Below are positions 8,723 to 16,766 of a stretch of 64,000 nt of DNA, one piece after another. Numbering within the stretch: position 1 is the first letter of the stretch; the number at the start of each line of letters is the position of its first letter. The notes under the pieces were generated by a model. The model made no database searches. It had not been told where the DNA came from and saw only the letters and a list, made by a program, of their open reading frames with translations. A program made the translations under genes and the position numbers. Origin of the DNA: Geomonas sp. Red32 (GTDB taxonomy: Bacteria > Desulfobacterota > Desulfuromonadia > Geobacterales > Geobacteraceae); assembly GCF_023652955.1 (NCBI RefSeq), contig NZ_JAKLOY010000013.1, positions 36,742-100,741 of the forward strand. The letters run 5' to 3'.

Positions 8723-9343
8723 CTATGCGGTCGGCAGCTGCCACCCCCTCACCAGTGCGGCGCCGCGGATGGCGATGACGGTGATGGCGGAAGCGAGCAG
8801 GGTGACCGAGGATGGCAGGTCGGTTTGATGGAGGAAGTATAGCAGTGCGCCGCCGACGACGCAGGCGGAGGCGTAGATCTCCCGCTGCAGGATGAGCGGG
8901 ATCTGGTTGCTGAGGATGTCGCGCACGAGTCCGCCGCAGGTCGCGGTCATAACCCCCATGATCACCGATCCCATGAATCCCAGGTGGAAGTTCAGCGCCT
9001 TGGTGGTGCCGATCACCAGGAAGGTGCCAAGCCCGAGCGCGTCGAGCAGGAGCATGGCCCGCTTCATCCTTTCGAAGCTGCGGGGAGTGAGAAAGACGAT
9101 CACCGAGGCGGCCACCGCGAGATAGAGGTAGAGCTCGTTCTTGAAGCAGAAGGGGGGAGTGTCGTTGAGAAGCACGTCGCGCATGACGCCGCCGCCGGTG
9201 GCGGTGACGATACCGAGTACGATGACCCCTAAAAGGTCCATCTTCCTGCGCACCCCCGCGAGGGCCCCGGAGGCGGCGAAGGCCACCGTTCCCAGCAGGT
9301 CGAGGGTGTAAATGATCTGCGGCTGATGATCGACAACGTTCAT
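8723..9343 (-). CDS. TRIC/YicG-family trimeric cation-channel-like protein
   Basis: The 206-residue membrane protein belongs to the former UPF0126 group. It contains two repeats of a three-helix unit. Each begins with a glycine-rich helix, GTVAFAASGALAGVRRKMD in the first half and LGLGTFLVIGTTKA in the second. Each contains a conserved GGGVMRDVL- or GGLVRDIL-type segment. Bacterial homologues form trimeric intracellular-cation-like channels, and some act as glycine transporters. It lies eight bases downstream of hflX on the same strand, so the two are probably co-transcribed. Confidence 0.85.
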   Translation of the reverse strand: MNVVDHQPQIIYTLDLLGTVAFAASGALAGVRRKMDLLGVIVLGIVTATGGGVMRDVLLNDTPPFCFKNELYLYLAVAASVIVFLTPRSFERMKRAMLLLDALGLGTFLVIGTTKALNFHLGFMGSVIMGVMTATCGGLVRDILSNQIPLILQREIYASACVVGGALLYFLHQTDLPSSVTLLASAITVIAIRGAALVRGWQLPTA

Positions 9344-9350
9344 AGTTTGA

Positions 9351-11006
9351 TTAGTCGAGGTCCAGGTCTTGGTTCAGCAGGGCCTGGTAGTCGGGGACGT
9401 CGTGCCAGAAGCGCTGCTGCAGTTCCTTCATGAGCGGCTCAAGGGTTTTCCGGTCCGAGGCGCTCACCGTGATCGCATGGTACTTGCGGGTGACCTGCCG
9501 TACCTTCATGAAGGCCAGCGGGTCGCTCTTCTTGAGGGCGGGGAGGAGGTCCGCCTTGTTGAACACCACGAGCCGCTGCTTGTCCCCCAGCCCGAGCTCG
9601 TCGAGGATCGCGTCCACCTGGATGATGTGTTCCTCGAAGCGAGGGTTCGAGCAGTCGACGAGGTGGATCAGGATGTCGGCGTCCTTCAGCTCCTCCAGGG
9701 TCGCCTTGAAGGCCCCGAGGAGCGATTTCGGGAGGCTCCTGATGAAGCCGACCGTATCGGTGATGATCACTTCCCGGTCCATCGGGAAACGGAGGCGGCG
9801 CGACGAGGTGTCGAGGGTGGCGAAGAGGAGGTTCTCGGTGAAGACTTCGCTCTTGGTCAGTGTGTTCAGGAGGGTCGACTTGCCGGCGTTGGTGTATCCC
9901 ACGATGGAGATGATGGGAATCCCCGCCTTCACCCGTTTCTGGCGGCGCTGGTAGCGGCCGTTGGAAAGCTCCTTGAGCTCCCGCTCCAGGTGTGCGATCC
10001 GGTCCCGGATCCGCCGCCGGTCGACCTCGAGCTTGGTCTCGCCGGGGCCGCGCCCGCCGATCCCCCCCATGAGCCGCGACATCTGGACGCCGCGCCCGAT
10101 CAGCCGGGGGAGGAGGTACTTCAACTGGGCGAGCTCCACCTGGACCTTGCCGTCCTGGGTGGTGGCGCGCCGGGCGAAGATGTCGAGGATCAGCTGGCTG
10201 CGGTCGATGACCTTCAGCTCGGAGAGCTCGGAGATCGAGCGGACCTGGGCCGGGGAGAGCTCCTGGTCGAACACCAGCATGGTGGCCCCGAGCTGGAGCG
10301 CCTTGATGAGCACCTCGCGGATCTTTCCCTCCCCCATGAGGTAGCGCGGATTGAACTCCTTCGGGCGCTGGATGACCGTGTCGAGGACGCCGACCCCGGC
10401 GGTGCGGGCGAGCTCCTTGAGCTCCTCCATGGAATCGGCCGCCTCCTCCAGGGACTTCTGGGTCACCGAGATAAGGATGCCGCGCTCCTGTCCGGTCGAG
10501 ACCGCCGTTCCCTCCTCCAGCCCCTTTTCCAGCGAGTATTCCAGCGTCTCGATGAAGGCGCGGAAATCGAGGTCGTAGCGGTTGAAGGGGACCGAGGGCT
10601 CGACGTGGTAGGGGGACGAGCTCCCCTTGGGGGGGACCAGGGCGGCGGTCTGGATGGAGAAACGGTCGGGGTTCTGGGTGAGCTGCAGCGCCGCGATCAT
10701 GTCGAGACGCAGCAGCGAAAGGTCGGTCAGGTCGTCGTCGGAAAGGGTCTCCGCCTTGAGGTGGGTGTGGACGAGCCTAAGGCCGCGCACGAGGCGCCGC
10801 CCCAACGGGTATTCGTCCAGGGAGGGGATGAGGATTGCCCGTTCGTCGCCCACTATCAGGTAGGCGATCTCACCGATCCGGCTGATCAGTACGCCGATCT
10901 GGCGCCTGATCTCCAGGGATATCTCCGCCAGTTCCCGGGCCAGCTCCAGCGAGATCACTTCGCCGGGACTGACGCGGCGGCGGTAGAGCCGTTCCAGCCT
11001 CTTCAT
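9351..11006 (-). CDS. hflX: GTPase HflX
   Basis: The 551-residue GTPase is the ribosome-associated HflX, which splits stalled 70S ribosomes under stress. An N-terminal nucleotide-binding subdomain is followed by a helical linker (RRRIRDRIAHLERELKEL) and the G domain with Walker A GYTNAGKST, switch DTVGFIRSLP, and NKAD. It is about 125 residues longer than the E. coli protein because of an N-terminal extension seen in related deltaproteobacteria. The ATG chosen has no clear ribosome binding site. A GGAGG lies upstream of an in-frame ATC (11051-11049) that would add 15 homologue-like residues, so the true start may be non-canonical. It is followed directly by the TRIC-like gene. Confidence 0.95.
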   Translation of the reverse strand: MKRLERLYRRRVSPGEVISLELARELAEISLEIRRQIGVLISRIGEIAYLIVGDERAILIPSLDEYPLGRRLVRGLRLVHTHLKAETLSDDDLTDLSLLRLDMIAALQLTQNPDRFSIQTAALVPPKGSSSPYHVEPSVPFNRYDLDFRAFIETLEYSLEKGLEEGTAVSTGQERGILISVTQKSLEEAADSMEELKELARTAGVGVLDTVIQRPKEFNPRYLMGEGKIREVLIKALQLGATMLVFDQELSPAQVRSISELSELKVIDRSQLILDIFARRATTQDGKVQVELAQLKYLLPRLIGRGVQMSRLMGGIGGRGPGETKLEVDRRRIRDRIAHLERELKELSNGRYQRRQKRVKAGIPIISIVGYTNAGKSTLLNTLTKSEVFTENLLFATLDTSSRRLRFPMDREVIITDTVGFIRSLPKSLLGAFKATLEELKDADILIHLVDCSNPRFEEHIIQVDAILDELGLGDKQRLVVFNKADLLPALKKSDPLAFMKVRQVTRKYHAITVSASDRKTLEPLMKELQQRFWHDVPDYQALLNQDLDLD

Positions 11007-11089
11007 CTGGCTCGGCTTGAGCCCTGTCAGGTTACCGTATGGTTGTTTGATGGGTGCCCCTCCGGCATGCGGGATTAAAAAGTATTCTA

Positions 11090-11860
11090 CTACAATCCAA
11101 TGATATTGTAGCCGGCGTCCACGAAGTGGATCTCGCCGGTGACGCCGCAGGCGAGGTGGCTCGCGAGGTAGACGGCGGCTCCGGCCACCTCCTCCTGGCT
11201 GATGTTGCGCCGGAGCGGAGCCATGGACGCCATGTGGCCGGCGATCTGGTTGAAGCCCCCGACGCCCGCCGAGGCGAGGGTCTTGAGCGGCCCGGCCGAG
11301 ATGGCGTTCACGCGGGCACCTTCCGGCCCCATGGCTTCGGCCAGATAGCGGACGCTCGCTTCGAGGGCGGCCTTGGCGACACCCATCACGTTGTAGCTCG
11401 GGAACACCTTCTGGGCGCCGAGGTAGGTCATGGCGATGACGCTGCCGTTACGGCCCGCCATCAGCGGGGCGGCCTCCTTGGCCATGGCGATGAGCGAGTA
11501 GGCGCTGATGTCGAGCGCGGTGGCGAACCCTTCGCGGGTGGTGTTCAGGAACGATCCCTTGAGCTCGTCCTTGCTGGCGAAGGCGACCGAGTGGACGAGG
11601 ATGTCGAGCCCGCCCCAGGTCTTGCCGATCTCGGCGAATATGTTGGCTATGTCGGCGTCGCTGCGGACGTCGCAGGGGAGAATAGGCCCGGCCCCGATGC
11701 TTTCGCCCAGAGGGATGACCCTCTTGGCAACCGCCTCACCCGCGTAGGCGAGGGCGACTTGAGCCCCCTCCCGGCGGTATGCTTCGGCCACCGCCCAGGC
11801 GATGCTTCTTTCGTTGGCCACCCCGAAGATAAGGGCCTTTTTCCCTTCCAGTAAACCCAT
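11090..11860 (-). CDS. fabI: Enoyl-ACP reductase FabI
   Basis: The 256-residue short-chain dehydrogenase performs the NAD(P)H-dependent last reduction of type II fatty-acid elongation. It has the FabI-specific N-terminus MGLLEGKKALIFGVANERSIAW, HSVAFA in the cofactor pocket, and the Y-x6-K catalytic pair (YNVMGVAK) typical of FabI rather than of other SDRs. An AAGGAG ribosome binding site precedes the ATG. It is transcribed toward hflX with 84 bases between. A second possible enoyl reductase of a different family lies at 22.1-23.4 kb. Confidence 0.95.
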   Translation of the reverse strand: MGLLEGKKALIFGVANERSIAWAVAEAYRREGAQVALAYAGEAVAKRVIPLGESIGAGPILPCDVRSDADIANIFAEIGKTWGGLDILVHSVAFASKDELKGSFLNTTREGFATALDISAYSLIAMAKEAAPLMAGRNGSVIAMTYLGAQKVFPSYNVMGVAKAALEASVRYLAEAMGPEGARVNAISAGPLKTLASAGVGGFNQIAGHMASMAPLRRNISQEEVAGAAVYLASHLACGVTGEIHFVDAGYNIIGL

Positions 11861-12036
11861 GTGTTCTCCTTATGGCCGCTGTCGGCACAAAACTGCGCTA
11901 CGGGCCCGAGGGCGCCATAGCAACGGCGCATAATAATGAAAAAGCCAGTGGAATGCAAGATATATGGCCTGCTTGGAGGACGAAAATGGGTATACGCAGA
12001 GGTGGGGATGGATGGGGGATGGAACTCTAAAAGGGG

Positions 12037-12079
12037 CCATCGGGTCCCCCCTTGTAAAGGGGGGAGTGGGGGGATTTGC
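12037..12079. repeat. CCCCCTTTGAAAGGGGG-type palindromic repeat
   Basis: A run of C, a short AT-rich turn and a run of G form a strong hairpin, followed by GGGGGATTT. Versions of the unit recur at 18868-18957, 20522-20606, 21980-22020 and 32111-32206, and a fragment lies near 37450. The remaining roughly 190 bases between fabI and the next gene show no other feature. Confidence 0.6.
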
Positions 12080-12094
12080 TTATGCCGAGCCGGA

Positions 12095-12352
12095 TTAAAC
12101 CTCTGCTTCCTGTTCCTTCTCCGGTAGCGGTGTGCCCGCTTCGTCCACCGGCTGCTGCCGTACCACTCTCTCCTGGGCGCTGATGGTCCGCTCGAGGTCG
12201 GCCAGCCGCTTCTCCATCTTCTCCACCACCTCCAGCGTGCGGTCGACCCTCCCCTTGATCGAGAAGATCACGAAGGGGAGGACGAACCAGATGACGGTCA
12301 GGAAGAAGCCGATGATGGAGAGCATCATCATGAATCCGCCGAAGACTTCCAT
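12095..12352 (-). CDS. Small membrane protein with C-terminal coiled coil
   Basis: The 85-residue protein starts MEVFGGFMMMLSIIGF and has one or two closely spaced hydrophobic helices (about residues 5-38). A charged heptad-like region follows (VDRTLEVVEKMEKRLADLERTI), likely a short coiled coil, and then an acidic tail. I do not recognise a family. A GGAGG stands just before this ATG. An ATG five codons earlier overlaps the stop of the upstream TSCPD gene (TAATG) and is an alternative start. Co-transcription with that gene is likely. Confidence 0.6.
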   Translation of the reverse strand: MEVFGGFMMMLSIIGFFLTVIWFVLPFVIFSIKGRVDRTLEVVEKMEKRLADLERTISAQERVVRQQPVDEAGTPLPEKEQEAEV

Positions 12353-12366
12353 GGGACCTCCGGGCA

Positions 12367-12624
12367 TTACTGGGCTCCCGCTACGGCCTGCTCCAGGGCT
12401 TTGGCAAGCTGATCGGGGCACGAGGTGTTCCCCTGGCAGGGGATCCCCTTGAGCCGGGTGATGGCTTCTTTTACCGGCATCCCGCGTACCAGCGCCGCGA
12501 CCGCCTGGGTATTCCCCGCGCAGCCTTGAAAAAATTCGGTGTTCACGATGATGCCGTCTTCGATCTCGATGTCGATCCGGGTGGCACAGCTCCCGGAGGT
12601 GTGGTAGCTAACCTGGGTCTTCAC
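12367..12624 (-). CDS. TSCPD-domain protein
   Basis: The 85-residue protein is a stand-alone TSCPD domain, with a CAGNTQAVAALVRGM core and the name-giving TSCPDQLAKAL near the C-terminus. The domain also occurs at the C-terminus of some B12-dependent ribonucleotide reductases. Four cysteines (SGSC, FQGC, IPC, TSC) could bind a metal or act in redox chemistry. Function as a single domain is unknown. An AAGGAG sequence lies before the ATG. It is probably in one operon with the small membrane protein downstream. Confidence 0.8.
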   Translation of the reverse strand: MKTQVSYHTSGSCATRIDIEIEDGIIVNTEFFQGCAGNTQAVAALVRGMPVKEAITRLKGIPCQGNTSCPDQLAKALEQAVAGAQ

Positions 12625-12673
12625 GTACTGCTCCTTGTAAGTGTAATGGGTTGGTGGTAGTCCAATGGTGGTA

Positions 12674-13207
12674 TCAGGCTACGGAGTCGGGCTCTTCCTG
12701 GGGGCCGAGGATGGCGTCGGCGATGGTGACCCGTTCGGGGCCGGGAGAGGATTGGAGGTACAGCGCGTTGATGGCCGCCAGCACGGCGTTGAGGCGTTCA
12801 AGGTCGATCACCGCGCTCCCCGGGATGCTTTCCAGCTCCTGGAAATTGCGGGGGCAGAAATCGACCTCCTGTTCACCCTCCCGGGTGATCAGAAGGGGGA
12901 GGCCGTGGGTGCGGCAGATGATCGGGCGCGCCTCGTACAGAAGGCAGAGACCGCCCTTGAGAAGCGGGCAGTGGCCGTCCGGGGTGGACTCTTCGGCTGA
13001 GGAGCGGATCACCCCGGCTTCTGCGGTGGGACGCCTGGAGAGGGCCTGGCGAAGAGCAGCGGCCTCGACTGCGAAGATGGAGAGGTGGCGGCAGCAGGAG
13101 TCGCAGCCGGGGGTGCAGGAGATGTGGGAGGCCAGGCTGGAGGCGGTGCGGCCGCAGAGTTCGTCGACGCGGCCGACCAGGGTGAGATAGTTATCGAGGG
13201 CGGGCAT
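12674..13207 (-). CDS. YkgJ-family cysteine-cluster protein
   Basis: The 177-residue protein has the CxxxCxxCC cluster (CTPGCDSCC) near residue 31, then CPLL, CLLY, CRTHGLP and a later C, matching the YkgJ/Fe-S-oxidoreductase-like cysteine cluster family. The pattern suggests zinc or iron-sulfur binding. No enzymatic function is established for this group. It is transcribed in the same direction as the TSCPD gene 50 bases downstream and the receiver gene 2 bases upstream, so a small operon is possible. Confidence 0.8.
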   Translation of the reverse strand: MPALDNYLTLVGRVDELCGRTASSLASHISCTPGCDSCCRHLSIFAVEAAALRQALSRRPTAEAGVIRSSAEESTPDGHCPLLKGGLCLLYEARPIICRTHGLPLLITREGEQEVDFCPRNFQELESIPGSAVIDLERLNAVLAAINALYLQSSPGPERVTIADAILGPQEEPDSVA

Positions 13208-13209
13208 TG

Positions 13210-13623
13210 TTACCCCGTGCCGCGGAGGCTCTTCGTGAACGCTTCCATCAGCTCTTTGCTCAGGTAAAAGTACGGCTTCTCAATGGTGCCGGTGAAACCG
13301 AAGGTCTGGTAGTTCATCATGACGGGGTCGTCGGTTCTTCCGCTGGAAACGTACCCTTTGGCCTCGGGATCGATCTCCAGCAGCAACTTCATCGCCTCGG
13401 CTCCCCCGACGCCGCCGGGTATGTTGAGGTCGAGGATCACCGCTACGAACGGCGACCCTGCGTCGCGATGCTCACGGTACAGTTTCACGGCTTCGGTTCC
13501 GTCAGCGGCAAATTCCACATCGAACCCATACCGTTTGAGTGTTTCACCCGCGACGAATCGTACCATCTCGTCATCGTCCATCACGAGCACCTTCGTCACT
13601 GCCTGCTGACCGCCTTCGCCCAT
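13210..13623 (-). CDS. Single-domain response regulator (CheY-like)
   Basis: The product is essentially one receiver domain. It has the acidic pair and phosphoacceptor (VLVMDDDEM, ILDLNIPGG), a VSSGRTDD switch segment and the conserved Lys in IEKPY. There is no output domain, so it probably acts by protein contact. It resembles receiver domains found at the end of hybrid kinases. The ATG at MGEGGQQ is preferred because GGGGAT lies seven bases upstream. An ATG 19 codons earlier lacks a ribosome binding site and adds a low-complexity S/T/Q/P stretch. No cognate kinase is adjacent. Confidence 0.8.
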   Translation of the reverse strand: MGEGGQQAVTKVLVMDDDEMVRFVAGETLKRYGFDVEFAADGTEAVKLYREHRDAGSPFVAVILDLNIPGGVGGAEAMKLLLEIDPEAKGYVSSGRTDDPVMMNYQTFGFTGTIEKPYFYLSKELMEAFTKSLRGTG

Positions 13624-13798
13624 AGAAGAATCCCCGGTTGCTGGTTGTGTAGCTGGTTGAGACGTGATATGTAGTGCCATACATCTATAGCGTGGAAGAT
13701 GGGTGCTTGCAAGCCGATTTTTTCATGTGAGGCGTAAAATGCGGTGCTTACGGCGCGAGGTATCTGCCGGGTGCCCTTATAGATAAAGGAGGCCCGCG

Positions 13799-14287
13799 AT
13801 GGCCAAGGTGAAGACGCCGGTGACGGCGGCGGTCAGGGTGCTCAGGGATGCCAAGGTGACCTACGAAGAGCACCTCTACAACTACGAGGAGAAGGGCGGG
13901 ACCGCGGTATCCGCCCGGGAGCTCGGGGTGGACGAGCACGCCGTCATCAAGACCCTCATCATGGAGGACGAGAGCAAGGCGCCGCTGGTCGTTCTCATGC
14001 ACGGCGACTACCAGGTTTCCACCAAGGAACTGGCCCGGGCCATCGGGGTGAAATCGGTCGCACCTTGCGCCCCCGAGATCGCCAATCGCCACTCCGGCTA
14101 CATGGTCGGGGGAACCTCCCCGTTCGGCACCCGGAAGCGGATGCCGGTCTACGTGGAGGAGAGCATCCTCGCCCTGCCGAAGATCTACATCAACGGCGGT
14201 CACCGCGGCTTCCTCGTCGCGATCTCCCCCGCCGAGCTGGTCAGGGTGCTCAACCCCGTCCCCGTTCAGGTCGGCATCGAAGGCTGA
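13799..14287 (+). CDS. ybaK: Cys-tRNA(Pro)/Cys-tRNA(Cys) deacylase YbaK
   Basis: The 162-residue protein is a YbaK/EbsC-type aminoacyl-tRNA deacylase that removes mischarged cysteine from tRNA-Pro in trans. The DEHAVIKTLIM segment contains the lysine needed for catalysis, and GGTSPFGTRKRMPVYV matches the GGxSPxG loop that holds the substrate. Length is typical. An AAAGGAGG ribosome binding site precedes the ATG. It is followed 56 bases later by the sirtuin gene on the same strand. Confidence 0.9.
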   Translation: MAKVKTPVTAAVRVLRDAKVTYEEHLYNYEEKGGTAVSARELGVDEHAVIKTLIMEDESKAPLVVLMHGDYQVSTKELARAIGVKSVAPCAPEIANRHSGYMVGGTSPFGTRKRMPVYVEESILALPKIYINGGHRGFLVAISPAELVRVLNPVPVQVGIEG

Positions 14288-14343
14288 CCACTACCCTCGT
14301 CGCTTGAGGGAGGTTTTCCCCTCCCGTTACAGGAGGCGGTTCC

Positions 14344-15186
14344 ATGGATCTTTCCGATCAGTACGCCAAAGCTGCCGAATGGATCGGTGAAGCCCAGGCA
14401 CTCCTCGTGACCGCCGGCGCGGGCATGGGCGTCGATTCCGGCCTCCCCGACTTTCGCGGCGATGCCGGCTTCTGGAAAGCCTATCCCCTCTACCAGCGTC
14501 TCGGGATCAGCTTCGTCGACGCTGCCAACCCCGACCACTTCGAGCGCGACCCCTCCTTCGGCTGGGGCTTTTACGGCCACCGTACCAACCTCTACCGCGA
14601 GACCGTTCCCCACCGCGGCTTCTCGATACTGTTGGAATGGTCACGGCGCTTCGGGATGGAGTACTTCGTGGCCACCTCCAACGTAGACGGCCAGTTCCAG
14701 AAGGCCGGCTACCGCGAAGACGCCGTCCTCGAGTTTCACGGCTCCATCCACCACCTGCAGTGCACCCGCCCCTGCTCGAACCGGATCTGGGAGAACCGTG
14801 AAGCGTTCGGGATCGACCTGGAGACCATGCGCTCCGGCCACGTGCCGCTTTGCCCGCACTGCGGCGCCACCGCCCGCCCCAACATCCTCATGTTCGGCGA
14901 CTGGGGGTGGATCGAGGAGCGGACCCGCCGCCAGCAGGACCGCTTCCGTGCCTTCCTCGACCGCAACTCCGGGAAAAGGATCGTGGTCGTCGAGATGGGG
15001 GCCGGTACCGCCATCCCGACCGTGCGCGCCGCCAGCGAACGGGTCGGTTCCCTCTCCCACGCCCACGTTGTCCGGATCAACCCCCGCGAGCCCGAAATCC
15101 GCCCGCCCCACATCTCGCTCCCCTGCAACGCGCTGGAAGCCCTGTCGGCCATCGACGATTGCCTCGCCAAGCCGGCGCAAGGATAG
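14344..15186 (+). CDS. Sir2-family NAD-dependent deacylase
   Basis: The 280-residue protein has the sirtuin Rossmann signature GAGMGVDSGLPDFRG, TSNVDGQFQKAG, the catalytic His in EFHGSIHH, a zinc ribbon (CTRPC and CPHC), and a late VVVEMGAGTAIP strand. It removes acyl groups from lysine using NAD, in the cytoplasm. GMGVDSGLP in place of the usual GISxxSGIP, and TSNVDG in place of TQNIDG, place it in a divergent bacterial subgroup. An AGGAGG ribosome binding site lies upstream. The neighbouring ybaK gene gives no obvious pathway link. Confidence 0.88.
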   Translation: MDLSDQYAKAAEWIGEAQALLVTAGAGMGVDSGLPDFRGDAGFWKAYPLYQRLGISFVDAANPDHFERDPSFGWGFYGHRTNLYRETVPHRGFSILLEWSRRFGMEYFVATSNVDGQFQKAGYREDAVLEFHGSIHHLQCTRPCSNRIWENREAFGIDLETMRSGHVPLCPHCGATARPNILMFGDWGWIEERTRRQQDRFRAFLDRNSGKRIVVVEMGAGTAIPTVRAASERVGSLSHAHVVRINPREPEIRPPHISLPCNALEALSAIDDCLAKPAQG

Positions 15187-15383
15187 GAGCTTCCCCTCCT
15201 TCAGGGGAAGGGGGGCCTAAGGCTGCGCGGCGGTTTCTTTACCGTCCTGCGATGGCTCATATCAGCTGTGCCTGACGCGTACCTGGCATCCTCAAAAAAT
15301 TCTGCTATTATTATGCAATTCTAATTCTGAGCCTTGCGCCGGCCTTGGTGCTTCCGTAGAAAACCCCAGAGTGGAGAAACCAT

Positions 15384-16118
15384 ATGAGCGAGAATCTGCT
15401 TGAGGCCCCTGAGCGGGACGCGATCGAAGCGCATCTGAAAAAGTGTCAGGAAAACTTTGGCCGGGAGACTTCCTTCGAGCAGTTGCTTGGCTTCGTCACC
15501 GGCGCCGTCATCACGCCGGGAGGATTCGAGCCATCAGATTGGCTGCAACAGTTATTCGATCTCAACGGAATAGCACTCGGCGCAGTAGAAGAGATCGAGG
15601 TCTTCATGGAATCGCTGCTGTCTCTGTACGAGAGGGTGGAGGCCGTGAAGCTGCAGGGAGGAAAGCTGTTTCCTTTCGATCTGCTCAAGGTGAACCTCGT
15701 GTCGGATGCCCAGCCGGTCATCGATTGGGCAACCGGCCTGCATCACGCGATCTCGTCGCAGGAGGACATCTGGATTCCTTACGAGGATGAAGTGGATGAT
15801 ATCGATGAGAAATTAAAGGAAGAGGTCAACCTGAACATCCAATCCCTCGGCACGGTGGTAGATCCTTCTACGATACCGGAGATAGTGAAGGACCCGATTC
15901 CTTTCCAGCGCAACGTCCTGGCTGGCTCCCCCGATTGGCACCATGCGTTGCGCGAAAGCTGGGACGAGGAGCTTATTATGCTGTTCCGGATCTTCGGTAT
16001 CGCCCGCCTGCACCATATCGTGGATTCGCTGCAGCGTTACGCAGCCGCCTATGATGAGGATTTTGTGGTAGTCGACGCCAGCAAATTGGGGATGCCCCGG
16101 GACGGGGAGGAGTCCTGA
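15384..16118 (+). CDS. UPF0149/YecA-type protein
   Basis: The 244-residue acidic protein resembles the UPF0149 (YecA/YgfB) family, with FEQLLGFVTGAVITPGG followed by PSDWLQQLF and a second WATGLHHAI segment. There is no SEC-C zinc motif at the C-terminus. The family has no firm enzymatic role, although YgfB affects regulation in some gammaproteobacteria. It appears to be transcribed alone, with AGTGGAGAAA before the ATG and a strong terminator 46 bases after the stop. Confidence 0.65.
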   Translation: MSENLLEAPERDAIEAHLKKCQENFGRETSFEQLLGFVTGAVITPGGFEPSDWLQQLFDLNGIALGAVEEIEVFMESLLSLYERVEAVKLQGGKLFPFDLLKVNLVSDAQPVIDWATGLHHAISSQEDIWIPYEDEVDDIDEKLKEEVNLNIQSLGTVVDPSTIPEIVKDPIPFQRNVLAGSPDWHHALRESWDEELIMLFRIFGIARLHHIVDSLQRYAAAYDEDFVVVDASKLGMPRDGEES

Positions 16119-16163
16119 CCGGCCAGCGGCCATGGTCTGCCGTATCGTAGGGGCGTAGGCATC

Positions 16164-16198
16164 GTAAAAGGGCCGGCTTTTCAAGCTGGCCCTTTTAC
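16164..16198. terminator. Bidirectional intrinsic terminator
   Basis: A hairpin with arms AAAAGGGCCGGCTT and AAGCTGGCCCTTTT around a short loop has A and T tracts on both sides. It can therefore stop transcripts from the UPF0149 gene and from the converging VOC gene. Confidence 0.85.
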
Positions 16199-16210
16199 AT
16201 TCCGCCTCTG

Positions 16211-16612
16211 TCACGCCACCAGTGGCAGATTCAACTGCCAGGAAACGCCAAAGCGGTCGCTGCACCAGCCGAACCGGCGGCTGAAGCCGTAGCCGTTGAG
16301 CGGCATGAAGACCATGCCGCCTTCGGAGAGCAGGGCGAAAGCACGATCCAGTTCTTCGGCCGAGGCAAAGTCGACGAACAGCGAGATCGACGGCGTGAAG
16401 GTGAAGGCGTGCTTCACGAAGCTGTCGCTGAACAGCAAGCGATGGCCGTTCAAGTCAACCCGCGCCAGCTTCACGGTGCCCTCAGGTCCCTGCTCTCCCG
16501 CGCCGTAGCGCTGGATCTCTTCGACGCGGAAATCCGGAAAAACGGAGCCGTACAGTGACAGGGCATCCTGCGCGTTGCCGTCCTGGAACATGAGAAAGGT
16601 AGAAACGATCAT
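16211..16612 (-). CDS. VOC-superfamily protein, PhnB-like
   Basis: The 133-residue protein has the PhnB/DUF1338-like glyoxalase-type fold, with FLMFQDGNAQDALSLYGSVFP, SDSFVKHAFTFTPSISLFV, and the closing WCSDRFGVSWQLN typical of PhnB-like proteins. These are often mis-named 3-demethylubiquinone methyltransferases. The substrate is unknown. The start at MIVSTFLMFQ has GGAGG eight bases upstream, and an earlier in-frame start adds residues unlike the family. It ends at the shared terminator. Confidence 0.82.
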   Translation of the reverse strand: MIVSTFLMFQDGNAQDALSLYGSVFPDFRVEEIQRYGAGEQGPEGTVKLARVDLNGHRLLFSDSFVKHAFTFTPSISLFVDFASAEELDRAFALLSEGGMVFMPLNGYGFSRRFGWCSDRFGVSWQLNLPLVA

Positions 16613-16766
16613 AGTAAGCCCTCCAATTGGCTCCTTGTGCCGCCCGTGATAGGCACTGTTCTTCACCGTCTGTTGCAACCTTGCCACACGTTTTCTTCCT
16701 GTATAATCCCCTTGATTTCCGTGACCCTACCTGTTAGTATGCACATTTTTTAGGCAGAAAAGGAAG

